Shown: positions 14,666 through 23,783, numbered from the stretch's first letter. The stretch: DNA of 42,829 bases from Flavobacterium sp. (GCF_039595935.1 NZ_JBCNKR010000002.1:1-42829), one strand, 5' to 3'. The notes: generated by a model from the letters alone, not told the origin. Numbers and translations: made by a program.

Positions 14666-16903
14666 TTAGTCAAATTTTGATTTTTGCTCAACCTTTGGCC
14701 ATGAATTATTGGTTACATCAATATCAGCCGTAAGCAATTTTGGATCGATCTGAATGCTCTTAATCGCTTTTGCAGTTGCATAAACTTTCTTAGCCGTATC
14801 ATTGTTTTTTCTCCAGATTTGTGCCGGATATTGATAGTTATCTTTTGTACCGTCTTCATAGGTGATTTCAACCAAAATAGGCATAATCATTCCGCCTGGT
14901 TTATTGAATTCAACTTCGTAGAAATATTTAGGCGATTTGATACTTGCTTTTTCTTCTGCAGTAAAAGTCTGATCTACGTAATCTGATAATGTTTTTACAT
15001 CGTCTAATTTTAAAGCTTTTTTACTTGAAGCATTTACTTCCGGATTATCTCCTGAAACTAAGTAAACAAAAGGACCTTTTTCAAAACCAAAACGACCTTT
15101 TCTAACTTTTACATCTTTAATATCCGCAGTTGGAGTTTCAGAAACATAATATTGTTTTACATCTTTAATTCCGATATCTACGAAATCAGTTGAATAAAAC
15201 CATCCTCTAAAAAACCAGTCTAAATCAACCGCAGATGCGTCTTCCATAGTTCTAAAGAAATCCTCTGGAGTTGGGTGTTTAAATTTCCATCTGTTTGCAT
15301 ATGTTTTAAATGCGTAGTCAAACAATTCTTTACCCATAACTACTTCTCTTAACATGTTAAGTCCTGTAGCCGGTTTTCCGTAAGCGTTATTCCCAAATTG
15401 GTGAATTGTCTCAGAATTAGACATAATTGGCTCTAAAAACTTTTGATCACCGCTCATGTAAGGAACAATATTTTTTGCAGGTCCGCGTCTTGATGGGAAA
15501 GTTGAATCCCACTCCTGCTCTGCTAAATATTCTAAAAATGAATTTAAACCTTCATCCATCCAAGTCCATTGACGCTCATCTGAGTTTACAATCATTGGGA
15601 AAAAAGTGTGTCCAACTTCGTGAATAACAACACCAATCATTCCATTTTTAACTTCTTTTGTCGTTACACCATTTTCGTCCGGACGACCAAAATTCCAGCA
15701 AATCATTGGATATTCCATTCCCTGATCTTCTGCAGAAACAGAAACAGCTTTTGGATAAGGATAATCAAAAGTGTGAGATGAATAACTTTTTAAAGTATGT
15801 GCTACAACCAATGTAGAAGTTTCTCCCCAAAGCGGGTTTGCTTCTTTTGGATAAACAGATTCCGCCATAACCGTTCTGTTTCCAATTTTTACAGCCATTG
15901 CATCATAGATAAATTTTCTTGAAGTTGCAATCCCGAAATCACGAACATTTTTTGCACTGAATTTCCATGTTTTTTTCTTTTCAGAAAAACCTTTTTCAGC
16001 AGCTTCTGCTTCTGCCTGAGTTACAATTACAACCGGTTTGTCAAATGATTTTTGAGCCTGTTCGTAACGTTTAACTTGTTCTGCAGTAAAAACTTCACTT
16101 CTGTTTGTTAATTCTCCTGTTGCATCAATTACGTGATCTGCAGGAACAGTAATATTTACATCAAAGTTCCCGAAAGGAAGAGCAAACTCTCCGCTTCCCC
16201 AAAACTGCATATTCTGCCAGCCTTCTACATCATTATAAACGGCCATTCTTGGATAAAACTGAGCAATTACATATAATTTGTTTCCGTCTTTTTCAAAGAA
16301 TTCATAACCAGAACGTCCACCTTCTTTTCTATAATTGTTGATGTTATACCACCATTTTACCGAAAATGAGATTTTCTCTCCCGGTTTTAAAGGCGAAACC
16401 AAATTGATACGCATCATCGTTTCGTTGATGGTATACGACATTGGGTTTCCTTTTACATCCTTTACCTGCTCAATATTAAAACCACGCTCTAAATCTTTTT
16501 TAAGATATTTAGTTGCAAAGCCATCTAGCGGTAAAACCTGACTAAGTTTTTCACCTTCAGCAAGAGACGTTTGTCCGTTTGCTCTTGCCTGATTTTGATC
16601 TAACTGCACCCATAGATATTCTAAAACATCCGGAGAATTGTTAGTATATGTTATGGTTTCAAAACCGCTTAGTTTTGAGTTTTTATCATCTAATTCTACA
16701 TCAATTTTGTAATCTGCCTGCTGTTGGTAATAAGCAGGACCCGGCGCTCCCGAAGCCGTACGAAACATATTTGGTGTTGCCAGTAAATCGTACATCTGGC
16801 TGAATTTGTTAGTATCGTATTTGCCTTGCTGCTTTGGGGTTGCAGCTTTTTCCTGAGCAACTAACATTGCCGGAAAAATTAATAATAATGAAAGCTTTTT
16901 CAT
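14666..16903 (-). CDS. M1-family zinc metallopeptidase, exported
   Basis: A 745-residue gluzincin with a signal peptide (MKKLSLLLIFPAMLVAQ). The zinc site is HEVGH near residue 428 followed after 18 residues by the third ligand Glu in WMDEGLNSF, the exact HExxH-X18-E pattern of M1. The exopeptidase GxMEN segment is modified to DQGMEYPM. An N-terminal beta-saddle domain (about 60-300) and a helical C-terminal part flank the catalytic domain. It probably trims peptides in the periplasm. It is the last gene of a minus-strand group with a DUF6702 protein and three CarboxypepD_reg-like proteins, separated by 67 bases. Confidence 0.93.
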   Translation of the reverse strand: MKKLSLLLIFPAMLVAQEKAATPKQQGKYDTNKFSQMYDLLATPNMFRTASGAPGPAYYQQQADYKIDVELDDKNSKLSGFETITYTNNSPDVLEYLWVQLDQNQARANGQTSLAEGEKLSQVLPLDGFATKYLKKDLERGFNIEQVKDVKGNPMSYTINETMMRINLVSPLKPGEKISFSVKWWYNINNYRKEGGRSGYEFFEKDGNKLYVIAQFYPRMAVYNDVEGWQNMQFWGSGEFALPFGNFDVNITVPADHVIDATGELTNRSEVFTAEQVKRYEQAQKSFDKPVVIVTQAEAEAAEKGFSEKKKTWKFSAKNVRDFGIATSRKFIYDAMAVKIGNRTVMAESVYPKEANPLWGETSTLVVAHTLKSYSSHTFDYPYPKAVSVSAEDQGMEYPMICWNFGRPDENGVTTKEVKNGMIGVVIHEVGHTFFPMIVNSDERQWTWMDEGLNSFLEYLAEQEWDSTFPSRRGPAKNIVPYMSGDQKFLEPIMSNSETIHQFGNNAYGKPATGLNMLREVVMGKELFDYAFKTYANRWKFKHPTPEDFFRTMEDASAVDLDWFFRGWFYSTDFVDIGIKDVKQYYVSETPTADIKDVKVRKGRFGFEKGPFVYLVSGDNPEVNASSKKALKLDDVKTLSDYVDQTFTAEEKASIKSPKYFYEVEFNKPGGMIMPILVEITYEDGTKDNYQYPAQIWRKNNDTAKKVYATAKAIKSIQIDPKLLTADIDVTNNSWPKVEQKSKFD

Positions 16904-16970
16904 AAAAGTTTAATGGTAATTTTTGTCAGGGTGTGAAAATAACAATTAAAATATTAATTTAACTTATTAA

Positions 16971-17477
16971 TTAATACTTTAACAATTCTTTCCTTGAAGA
17001 TTCTGTAAAGAGAACACTTCTTTTGGTACCAAATGCTGAAATATGCGTAATATTCTGCTGTTCACTGCTCCAGTCTACAAGTATGCTATTTGAAATTTCG
17101 ATTGTTTTAAATTTATCGACTTCTTTTATTCTGGAATAACAAACTAAAACATCGTCGCTTTCAATCTCTTTCGATAAAAAAGTAATGGGTCTTGACTGTC
17201 CGTTTATTTTTATCGAAAAGTTTTCAGTAAGATATTTTTTAAGTAAATCGATATCAGCAGGTGTTTCTTTTTCGGTTCCTACGAACGTTTTTTTATGGTA
17301 TTTTTTTTCCATTGCGTTATTCAAATCATCCACAAAAATTCTTGAAGTAATTTGAATCATTTTTTTCTCCGCAGCATAATCTACCTGAAAAACACCTACA
17401 TAAAATTTATGAAAGGCAAAGGCAGAAAGCGACAGAAACAATATCCCTATTACAGGATAAATCAATATTTTTTTCAT
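16971..17477 (-). CDS. DUF6702-family exported protein
   Basis: A 168-residue protein with an N-terminal hydrophobic signal/anchor (IYPVIGILFLSLSAFAFHKF). It begins HKFYVG-V-F-Q-V-D-Y after the signal, as in DUF6702 proteins that sit beside M1 peptidases in Flavobacteriia. The function is unknown. Its ATG overlaps the stop of the preceding gene by one base (TAATG), so the two are translationally coupled. Confidence 0.8.
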   Translation of the reverse strand: MKKILIYPVIGILFLSLSAFAFHKFYVGVFQVDYAAEKKMIQITSRIFVDDLNNAMEKKYHKKTFVGTEKETPADIDLLKKYLTENFSIKINGQSRPITFLSKEIESDDVLVCYSRIKEVDKFKTIEISNSILVDWSSEQQNITHISAFGTKRSVLFTESSRKELLKY

Positions 17478-18229
17478 TATTGAGAGGCCTTCACTTTTTT
17501 AAATTCAGCATTTTTATTGATTAGGAAATCTATCAACTCAAATTTCTGATCTTCACCAACATGTCTTTTTGATTCCGGATCATTAGAACAATACATCAAA
17601 AACAAATCGACTTCATCTTTTTGTAAACCTAATGTTTTGGTAAAAAAATCAGGTTTAAAATTAGCTTTTGAATATTCTACAAAAGCGATATCGGAGATTT
17701 CTTCTTCTTTTACTTCTTCATTTTTAGAAAGAGCCTTTTTAAGATCTTTAAAAATTCGAACAAAATCCATTCCGTATTTAATGGTTTGATCAGAATACAT
17801 CACTGTATTTTTTGCAGTCGATTGTCTGTCATCTTCATACAGCTTATCAACATATTGCTGCGTATTGCTGTCTAATGATTTTACTTTTAAATCTTTACGA
17901 ACCACAACTTCTTTTAACTCATTACTAATCAATTCCAGAGGCACCGTAAAAAGTATCTGAGAACAATCTTTTTCTGTTAAAACAATTTTTTTAGACTGAA
18001 AAGCAAGACCTGTAAAAACCAGTGTATCTTTTGGCTGAGCCAAAATATCAAACAAGCCGCCCGGACCTATAAAAGTTCTGGATTTGGCATTAATATTCAT
18101 GATATAACCGCTTTCAATAGAAAGAGATTTGTTTGTAACCTGACCGTGTAGTGGTTTCCTGAAGTTATTTTGTCCGGACATGAATTGACAAAATAAGCAA
18201 ACAACGAATATTCCTAGTTTATTTTTCAT
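17477..18229 (-). CDS. carboxypeptidase-like regulatory domain protein (third of three)
   Basis: A 250-residue exported protein (signal peptide ending FMSGQ) with an N-terminal CarboxypepD_reg-like beta domain (about 30-115; GYIMNINAKSRTFIGPGGLF, then KDTLVFTGLAFQSKKI), like the plug-proximal domain of SusC-type receptors but without plug or barrel. The C-terminal half is charged and helical and has diverged from the two upstream relatives. The ATG at 18229 is preferred over the TTG at 18235. It overlaps the upstream gene's end by 11 bases. Confidence 0.78.
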   Translation of the reverse strand: MKNKLGIFVVCLFCQFMSGQNNFRKPLHGQVTNKSLSIESGYIMNINAKSRTFIGPGGLFDILAQPKDTLVFTGLAFQSKKIVLTEKDCSQILFTVPLELISNELKEVVVRKDLKVKSLDSNTQQYVDKLYEDDRQSTAKNTVMYSDQTIKYGMDFVRIFKDLKKALSKNEEVKEEEISDIAFVEYSKANFKPDFFTKTLGLQKDEVDLFLMYCSNDPESKRHVGEDQKFELIDFLINKNAEFKKVKASQ

Positions 18230-18947
18230 TTTCAAGAATTATTAGATATTTCCGAGCTAAATCTGTTATTAAAAACATACTCATTGTTTTGTTCTTTGTA
18301 TTCAAAGATACGGCAAAATCAGCATCATCCACACAATATAATTGAAATCCTTTTATATCATCTGCCGGAATTTTTAATCTTTCAGTATAATAATTCTCAT
18401 CAAAAAGATATTCTATTTTCTTAAAAAGCATTTCTCTCTTTTCTACATTTACTTCTTTTTTCAGCATTTTAGTACGACCAGAAATAGCATTCAAAAGTTT
18501 ATCTACAGATGTTGAAGTTGCCGTATATACTTTTCTTTCGGCTGGTGTATATGTTTTTTGACCACGCGGAACAATTCCTAAATTTTCAGCCGTAATTCCG
18601 TAATTATCATTTACAACCACTTCTTTAAGCTCAATTTCTTTTGCTGTCATTTTTATCACAAGCAGACTTGCATTCAAATCCTCTGCAGAAATCCTGCGTT
18701 TTAGCGGTTCTAAATTGACTGAAGAAAAAACCAAAACATCTCCTTCTTTTGCTGTAATAGAAAATCGCCCGTCGGCATCAGAAATCGTAGAAACCTGGGT
18801 CGTGTTGTTAATAATATTTACACCGTCAACCGAAGTCGATTTTTCAAAAATCTGCCCGAGAATTTCCTTAGAAGAGCCATTTTGCCCAAAACCAATTTGA
18901 ACAAAAAAGAAAATTAAAATTATATGTAGCGTATTATTTAACCTCAC
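18219..18947 (-). CDS. carboxypeptidase-like regulatory domain protein (second of three)
   Basis: About 242 residues. There is no ATG at the 5' end; GTG at 18947 or TTG at 18953 starts the signal peptide (IILIFFFVQIGFGQ). The CarboxypepD_reg-like domain (about 30-105) carries ISDADGRFSITAKEGDVLVF. The C-terminal part (GIVPRGQKTYTPAERKVYTA, then ERLKIPADDIKGFQLY) is clearly shared with the first protein. Role unknown; the fold suggests an extracellular or periplasmic binding module. It overlaps the upstream gene by 14-20 bases. Confidence 0.78.
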   Translation of the reverse strand: MRLNNTLHIILIFFFVQIGFGQNGSSKEILGQIFEKSTSVDGVNIINNTTQVSTISDADGRFSITAKEGDVLVFSSVNLEPLKRRISAEDLNASLLVIKMTAKEIELKEVVVNDNYGITAENLGIVPRGQKTYTPAERKVYTATSTSVDKLLNAISGRTKMLKKEVNVEKREMLFKKIEYLFDENYYTERLKIPADDIKGFQLYCVDDADFAVSLNTKNKTMSMFLITDLARKYLIILENEK

Positions 18948-19701
18948 TGGCAATCATTTCTTTATACTTTACTGCTAATTCTCCCAGTAAAAATTCGGTT
19001 GAAGTTTTATTTTTTGAATTCAAAATATTGGTAAACTGTTTGTTTTCAACTGCATAATACTCGAATCCTTTTACATATTCAGCCGGAATTTTCAAGCGTT
19101 CAACAAAATGCTCAAGAGTAAACATTTTTTCTAAAAGTCTCATGAAAAATTCCTTTTTCTCTACCTCAACTTCTTTTTTCAGCATCGCAGTTCTTCCTGA
19201 GAAAAAATTAAACAAAGGATCTGCAGAAATTGATCCGCCCACCATTCCGGTAGCACTGGCCGTAGCGTTTAAATCTGATGCCGTATGTAATTTTCTTTCG
19301 GCCTCGGTATATGTTTTTTGTCCGGCCGGAACAATTCCGAGAGAAACCGCATTTATATTATCATATCTTTTAACGATAACTTCCTGTAATTGATGCATGA
19401 CAAGATTCATTTTTACCGTAAAATTCAAATCGGTAAAATTATCACAAGTCAGCGAAACCCTGTTTTCTTTAAATTGAATCGAAGAAAAAACAAGCACATC
19501 ATCTGGTTTTGCTAAAATTGAAAAAGCTCCGGAAGCATCTGTTGTTGTCATTGTTTCTGTTTGAGAATTAACAACATACACCCCTTCTAAATCGTTAGTA
19601 TTTGCAGTAATTTTTCCGTTAATGAGAGTGCGTTCCTGACTTTGAGACCAGGAATTCTGACTTATAACAACAACTAAAAAACATACAATACCCTTTGTCA
19701 A
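18934..19701 (-). CDS. carboxypeptidase-like regulatory domain protein (first of three)
   Basis: A 255-residue protein starting with TTG at 19701; the signal peptide ends SQNSWSQ. The beta domain (about 25-110) contains TTDASGAFSILAKPDDVLVF; the C-terminal region carries GIVPAGQKTYTEAERKLHTA and VERLKIPAEYVKGFEYYAVE, both repeated in the second protein. It is the first gene of the minus-strand cluster that continues through DUF6702 and probably to the M1 peptidase. No catalytic motif is visible, so it is not itself a peptidase. Confidence 0.78.
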   Translation of the reverse strand: MTKGIVCFLVVVISQNSWSQSQERTLINGKITANTNDLEGVYVVNSQTETMTTTDASGAFSILAKPDDVLVFSSIQFKENRVSLTCDNFTDLNFTVKMNLVMHQLQEVIVKRYDNINAVSLGIVPAGQKTYTEAERKLHTASDLNATASATGMVGGSISADPLFNFFSGRTAMLKKEVEVEKKEFFMRLLEKMFTLEHFVERLKIPAEYVKGFEYYAVENKQFTNILNSKNKTSTEFLLGELAVKYKEMIASEVK

Positions 19702-19864
19702 AATAGAAAATTTAGGAAATTATTAAAAAGGTAAAAATATCCTAATGTCGTCCAAATTTAATATTAAGAAGTTGGTAAAAATATGTTAATTAAACTCTTA
19801 TTTTACAATTCTGGAGAGACACTTTATTTCATATCTTTAACCAAAAGAATTTGAGTTTAGAATT

Positions 19865-20572
19865 ATGAAAAGTATTATCATCGCCAGCACATCTACTTTG
19901 CACGGCGGCAGTTATTTAGAGTATTTATTACCTACATTACAAAATCATTTTAAAGACTGTAAAACTATTTTATTTATTCCGTATGCTAGACCGGGCGGAA
20001 TTTCACACGACGAATACACAAAAAAAGTCTCTGAAGCATTTACAGTTATAAATATCAATGTAAAAGGCATTCATGAATTTGAAAGCCCGGAAATAGCAAT
20101 CGAAAATGCAGAAGGAATATTTACCGGCGGCGGAAATACGTTTTTGCTTGTAACTCAGCTATACAAAAACAACGTCATGCAGCTTCTGGCTGAAAAAGTA
20201 AAAAGCGGAACTCCATATTTAGGCACAAGCGCAGGAAGTAATATTTGCGGTTTATCTATGCAGACAACCAACGACATGCCTATTATTTATCCGCCAAGTT
20301 TTCAAACTTTAGGATTAATTCCGTTTAATTTAAATCCACATTATTTAGATCCGGATACAAATTCACAGCATATGGGCGAAACACGCGAAACAAGAATAAA
20401 AGAATTTCATGCTTTTAATTCAATTCCGGTTTTAGGCTTAAGAGAAGGAAGCTGGCTTGAAGTAAAAGGAAATATGATAGTTTTAAAAGGTTCTTTGAAA
20501 GCCAGACTTTTTAAACAAAATCAAATTCCTGAAGAATTAGAAACAGAAAGCGATTTGAGCGATTTAAAATAA
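19865..20572 (+). CDS. pepE: dipeptidase E (alpha-aspartyl dipeptidase, S51 family)
   Basis: A 235-residue cytoplasmic serine peptidase that cleaves Asp-X dipeptides. The nucleophile Ser sits in LGTSAGSNICG (near residue 120), the Asp in the conserved TNDMPI, and the His in NLNPHYLDPD (near 158), matching the S51 triad. GIFTGGGNTF (near 86) is the conserved glycine-rich loop. Length equals that of known PepE proteins. It is transcribed alone; a long perfect inverted repeat starts one base after its stop codon. Confidence 0.93.
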   Translation: MKSIIIASTSTLHGGSYLEYLLPTLQNHFKDCKTILFIPYARPGGISHDEYTKKVSEAFTVININVKGIHEFESPEIAIENAEGIFTGGGNTFLLVTQLYKNNVMQLLAEKVKSGTPYLGTSAGSNICGLSMQTTNDMPIIYPPSFQTLGLIPFNLNPHYLDPDTNSQHMGETRETRIKEFHAFNSIPVLGLREGSWLEVKGNMIVLKGSLKARLFKQNQIPEELETESDLSDLK

Positions 20573-20668
20573 TTTTTGAACCATATAAGTAATTTAAGTT
20601 CATTTAATTTAGAGTTTATAAACACCTTAAAAACTTACTTTACTTATATTACTTATATGGTTCAAAAA
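20573..20668. repeat. inverted repeat behind pepE
   Basis: A perfect 21-bp inverted repeat (core TTGAACCATATAAGTAAT) at 20573-20593 and 20648-20668 flanks 54 AT-rich bases with a further TTAAGT/ACTTA pairing. The left arm begins directly after the pepE stop codon. A short apparent reading frame across it is not considered a gene. Confidence 0.88.
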
Positions 20669-20681
20669 ATAATAAAAACAA

Positions 20682-20710
20682 AAAAGCCTCAAACAATGTT
20701 TGAGGCTTTT
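20682..20710 (-). terminator. terminator of the tRNA-Gly unit and pepE
   Basis: A perfect 13-bp stem AAAAGCCTCAAAC / GTTTGAGGCTTTT with a 3-nt loop lies 4 bases from the tRNA 3' end. T runs on both sides allow termination in both directions. Confidence 0.88.
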
Positions 20711-20714
20711 AAAG

Positions 20715-20787
<73 letters not shown>

Positions 20788-20799
20788 ATTAACAGGGTG

Positions 20800-20807
20800 C
20801 AAATTTA
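20800..20807 (-). promoter_or_regulatory. -7 promoter element of tRNA-Gly copy 1
   Basis: TAAATTTG (minus) followed by CACC lies 12 bases upstream of the mature tRNA 5' end. The same TTTGCACC is found in front of copy 2. Confidence 0.5.
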
Positions 20808-20881
20808 AAAAATTTAATCTTTAAAAAAAATAAAAATCAAAAAATTTATTTTTGCGAAACAAACTATAAGGCTTGTTTTAG

Positions 20882-20954
<73 letters not shown>

Positions 20955-20964
20955 ATTGCTGGTG

Positions 20965-20972
20965 CAAATATA
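20965..20972 (-). promoter_or_regulatory. -7 promoter element of tRNA-Gly copy 2
   Basis: TATATTTG (minus), exact TAnnTTTG, is followed by CACC, with TTTTG 16 bases upstream as a possible -33 element. Confidence 0.55.
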
Positions 20973-21275
20973 AAAAGAAAGTTAAGTGCAAAACAAGCTT
21001 TTTGGCAAAAAAAATTAAATAAAAACAACATTTATTTATAACGCATTTAAAATTAAAAAGTTATAAAATCAATTATTTTTAAAAAATCATGAGCATTATT
21101 TAGAAAATGCATGAAAAGTAATTTTATCACTCGTTCGTTTCGTCTTTGAAAAGACAAATCAATCGAAAGCCCCGAATCTATTGGGAAAATGATCTTTAAA
21201 AATAGTATATTTTTTGAATTTTTATAACAATAAAGAATTAACAGGAATTATTTCGTTATTAGACAAAATCAATCC
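20973..21275. other. AT-rich gap without a recognised gene
   Basis: About 300 bases between the tRNA promoter and the promoter at 21276. No open frame, stable hairpin or repeat stands out. The sequence near 21130-21180 is less AT-rich (CTCGTTCGTTTCGTC) but is not recognised. Confidence 0.5.
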
Positions 21276-21283
21276 TATATTTG
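21276..21283 (+). promoter_or_regulatory. -7 promoter element upstream of the L,D-transpeptidase leader
   Basis: TATATTTG is an exact TAnnTTTG match. Transcription from here would give a leader of about 195 nt before the transpeptidase ATG, containing the small open frame at 21298-21471. Confidence 0.5.
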
Positions 21284-21324
21284 CCGAGCGAAATTAAACT
21301 CAAATTAGAGGATTTGAAAAAGCT

Positions 21325-21471
21325 TTGCCAGACATTGTAAACCTACACAGCAATGTAACCAAAGTCAAGTTAATTTGGTTTAGCCATAACAGTTGTCATT
21401 GGCTTTACATAAAAATGAGATACCAGCCCCAAGGTGAACCATTTGATATTAAAGCATTATTTAATGTTTAA
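21325..21471 (+). CDS. possible small ORF (48 codons) or gene remnant
   Basis: An open frame without stops runs from 21298 to the TAA at 21469-21471. The best available start is TTG at 21325, giving 48 residues; an ATG late in the frame (21415) would give only 18. The peptide has a protein-like composition (LIWFSHNSCHWLYIKMRYQP). It lies between the -7 box at 21276 and the transpeptidase ATG at 21483, 11 bases downstream. It could be a real small protein, an upstream leader peptide, or the tail of a decayed gene. No family was recognised. Confidence 0.3.
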   Translation: MPDIVNLHSNVTKVKLIWFSHNSCHWLYIKMRYQPQGEPFDIKALFNV

Positions 21472-21482
21472 AATTTTATAGA

Positions 21483-23069
21483 ATGAAGAAACTTTACTTT
21501 TTTTTATTGGTTTGCTGTTTAATTGGATGCAAAAAAAACGATCCAAAACCAACACCCGTAATCACAAAAAAAGCTCCGGCAATTATACTTACTGATGAAA
21601 GAAAAGTAGATGTTGACACTGCACTTTTAGGCACTTTTAAAAGTGAAACTCTTAAACAATTTTATAGTTCATCTGAAAATAAAACCGTTTGGGGAAATCT
21701 AAAAAAGAGACAATATGTTATTACTCAATTAGAAAAATCGGAAGAATTAGGTTTAAATCCGGAAGATTACAAAATAGAGCAGCTTAAAAAACTGGAAAGC
21801 AAAATTAGTAGTTTAAACGATTCTGATTTAGCCACTTATGATATTTTACTAACTTATAATTTCGAATTATATTTAAGTCACTTATATAAAGGCAAACTTG
21901 ATCCGAAGAAATTATATACAGACTGGGATTTAGATGAAAAAACCTTTGATGTAAACAATGTATTAATCAAAGCCTTTAACAACAATAAATTAGACAGCAT
22001 TGTCGAGAACATTCAGCCAAAATCAATAATTTATAAAGAGTTATTAAAATCACTTGAAGTTATTAATACTTTTCCTGATGAAGATATTCCAACTATTGAA
22101 ACTTCTGCAAAGAAAATAACTTTAAATGACACAAATAATGCTGTAATCAATATTAAAAAAAGGCTTTTATTCTGGAAAGACATGTCTGGAAAAGACAGTC
22201 TTACCAATAAATACGATCAAAAAACATTTGAAGCCGTTAAAGCATTTCAGGAAAGACATGGCTTGGCTAATGATGGTGTTATTGGTGCAGGAACAATCAG
22301 TGCTTTAAATTATTCTAAAGAAAAAAGAAAACAGCAAATCATTGCAAATTTAGAACGCTGGAGATGGTACCCAGCTGAATTTGCCGAAAACTATTTTATT
22401 ATAAATATTCCTGACTACAGCCTGAATGTAGTTGAAAATCAAGACACAACATTAGTTCGAAACATCGTTGTAGGAACGAGTAAAAGAAAAACGCCTATCA
22501 TTACGTCGGTTTTAAAAACGGTGGTTTTTAATCCTACATGGACTGTTCCGCCAACAATTTTAAAGGAAGATGTGGTTCCGGCTATGAAACGTAACCGAAA
22601 TTATTTAGCTAAGAAAAACATAACAATTTATGACACTTCCGGAAATGTTGTAGAACCGCATGCCTGGAACGAAAATAAACCTAACAATTACAGATACGTA
22701 CAAAGTCCGGGTTATAACAATTCATTAGGATTAATGAAGATTTTATTTCCAAATCATCATAGTGTCTACCTGCACGATACGAACCACAGAAACTATTTTG
22801 AACGCAGCAACCGTTCGCTAAGTTCAGGCTGTGTTCGTGTAGAAAATCCTCTTGAATTAGCACAGCACATTTTGGATGACCCTGAAAGGTTTTCTAAAGA
22901 AAAAATCGATACTATAATTGCTTCTAAAAAAACAATGAGCTTTAAAATCACCAAAAAATACGCTTTGTATCAATGGTACTGGACAGCCTGGAGCAAAAAA
23001 AATCAGCTCATTTTCAGAGCTGATATTTATAATCTTGATTCGGATTTGTATGCTAAATTAAGAGATTAG
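21483..23069 (+). CDS. L,D-transpeptidase, YcbB-like, lipoprotein
   Basis: A 528-residue envelope enzyme that makes 3-3 cross-links in peptidoglycan. It has a lipoprotein signal (CCLIGCKKN), an N-terminal scaffold domain (about 60-200), a PG_binding_1 domain (about 215-285; YDQKTFEAVKAFQERHGLAN, then DGVIGAGT) and a YkuD domain (about 300-480). The catalytic motif is YLHDTNHRNYF ... SLSSGCVRVENP, with the nucleophile Cys near residue 450. A C-terminal extension includes YALYQWYWTAW, typical of YcbB-like proteins. Its last 12 bases overlap the end of the convergent transpeptidase gene. Confidence 0.93.
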   Translation: MKKLYFFLLVCCLIGCKKNDPKPTPVITKKAPAIILTDERKVDVDTALLGTFKSETLKQFYSSSENKTVWGNLKKRQYVITQLEKSEELGLNPEDYKIEQLKKLESKISSLNDSDLATYDILLTYNFELYLSHLYKGKLDPKKLYTDWDLDEKTFDVNNVLIKAFNNNKLDSIVENIQPKSIIYKELLKSLEVINTFPDEDIPTIETSAKKITLNDTNNAVINIKKRLLFWKDMSGKDSLTNKYDQKTFEAVKAFQERHGLANDGVIGAGTISALNYSKEKRKQQIIANLERWRWYPAEFAENYFIINIPDYSLNVVENQDTTLVRNIVVGTSKRKTPIITSVLKTVVFNPTWTVPPTILKEDVVPAMKRNRNYLAKKNITIYDTSGNVVEPHAWNENKPNNYRYVQSPGYNNSLGLMKILFPNHHSVYLHDTNHRNYFERSNRSLSSGCVRVENPLELAQHILDDPERFSKEKIDTIIASKKTMSFKITKKYALYQWYWTAWSKKNQLIFRADIYNLDSDLYAKLRD

Positions 23070-23783
23070 CTTCTCATCCATAATAAAATTTCTTGACGGA
23101 TGATAGATATACAAACATGATTTGTCTTTTATGACCTGGATGATTTCATCTGTTAATTCAACAGGAACTGCTGGACAGCCTTGGCTTCTGCCTAATCTTT
23201 TATGATCTCTGATAAAAGATTCAGAAACATAGTCTGCTCCGTGCATTACCACACCTCTATCGCGGGCGTTATCGTTAAGACCTCTTTCTAAACCGTCTAA
23301 ACGTAACGATGCACCGTGTTTACCTTGGTAGATTTCTCCAGTTGCATAAAAACCTAAACTACTTTTAAATGAAGAGTTTAAATTTGAGAATGCCGTAGCA
23401 AATTCTTCTCCGGTATTTCTACCATGAGCCACTAAAGAATTAAACAAAATTTTGTTGCTTGTCAAATCAATCACCCAAAGACGTTTTGTATTTGATGAAA
23501 GACTGAAATCAATTAACGTAAGAATGTTTTTTTGGATAACTCCTTTTTCTTTTAAAAGATAAAATCCTTTTAAAGCTTCTGTAAAAGTTTTAAGCTCAGG
23601 AAGTTTACAATTGTTCGCGTCTAATGTGCTATACACATTTGCAATTTTAGCATCAACAGAAAGGTTTGTCTCAACTTTTGCAATGTTTCTGCTTTTTGCA
23701 GATTTCAATTCGGCAGTGTTTTTTGAATCTTTACCAAAAGACAATAGAAAAAACACCAATAGCGGATAAATTTTGTAAATCAT
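23058..23783 (-). CDS. murein L,D-transpeptidase catalytic-domain protein (YkuD_2 type)
   Basis: A 241-residue exported protein (signal peptide MIYKIYPLLVFFLLSFG) of the YkuD_2 subfamily. The catalytic His is in VVMHGADYVSE (near residue 178) and the Cys in RLGRSQGCPAVPVE (near 203). It probably processes or links peptidoglycan stem peptides. It is unrelated in subfamily to the convergent YcbB-like enzyme and overlaps it tail-to-tail by 12 bases. The start is the ATG at 23783, downstream of a good -7 box. Confidence 0.92.
   Translation of the reverse strand: MIYKIYPLLVFFLLSFGKDSKNTAELKSAKSRNIAKVETNLSVDAKIANVYSTLDANNCKLPELKTFTEALKGFYLLKEKGVIQKNILTLIDFSLSSNTKRLWVIDLTSNKILFNSLVAHGRNTGEEFATAFSNLNSSFKSSLGFYATGEIYQGKHGASLRLDGLERGLNDNARDRGVVMHGADYVSESFIRDHKRLGRSQGCPAVPVELTDEIIQVIKDKSCLYIYHPSRNFIMDEKLIS

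Noticed and set aside
20990..21010. TTTTTGGCAAAAAA as a sigma-54 promoter
   Set aside because: No TTGC element stands 5 bases further on, and no gene follows within range on that strand.
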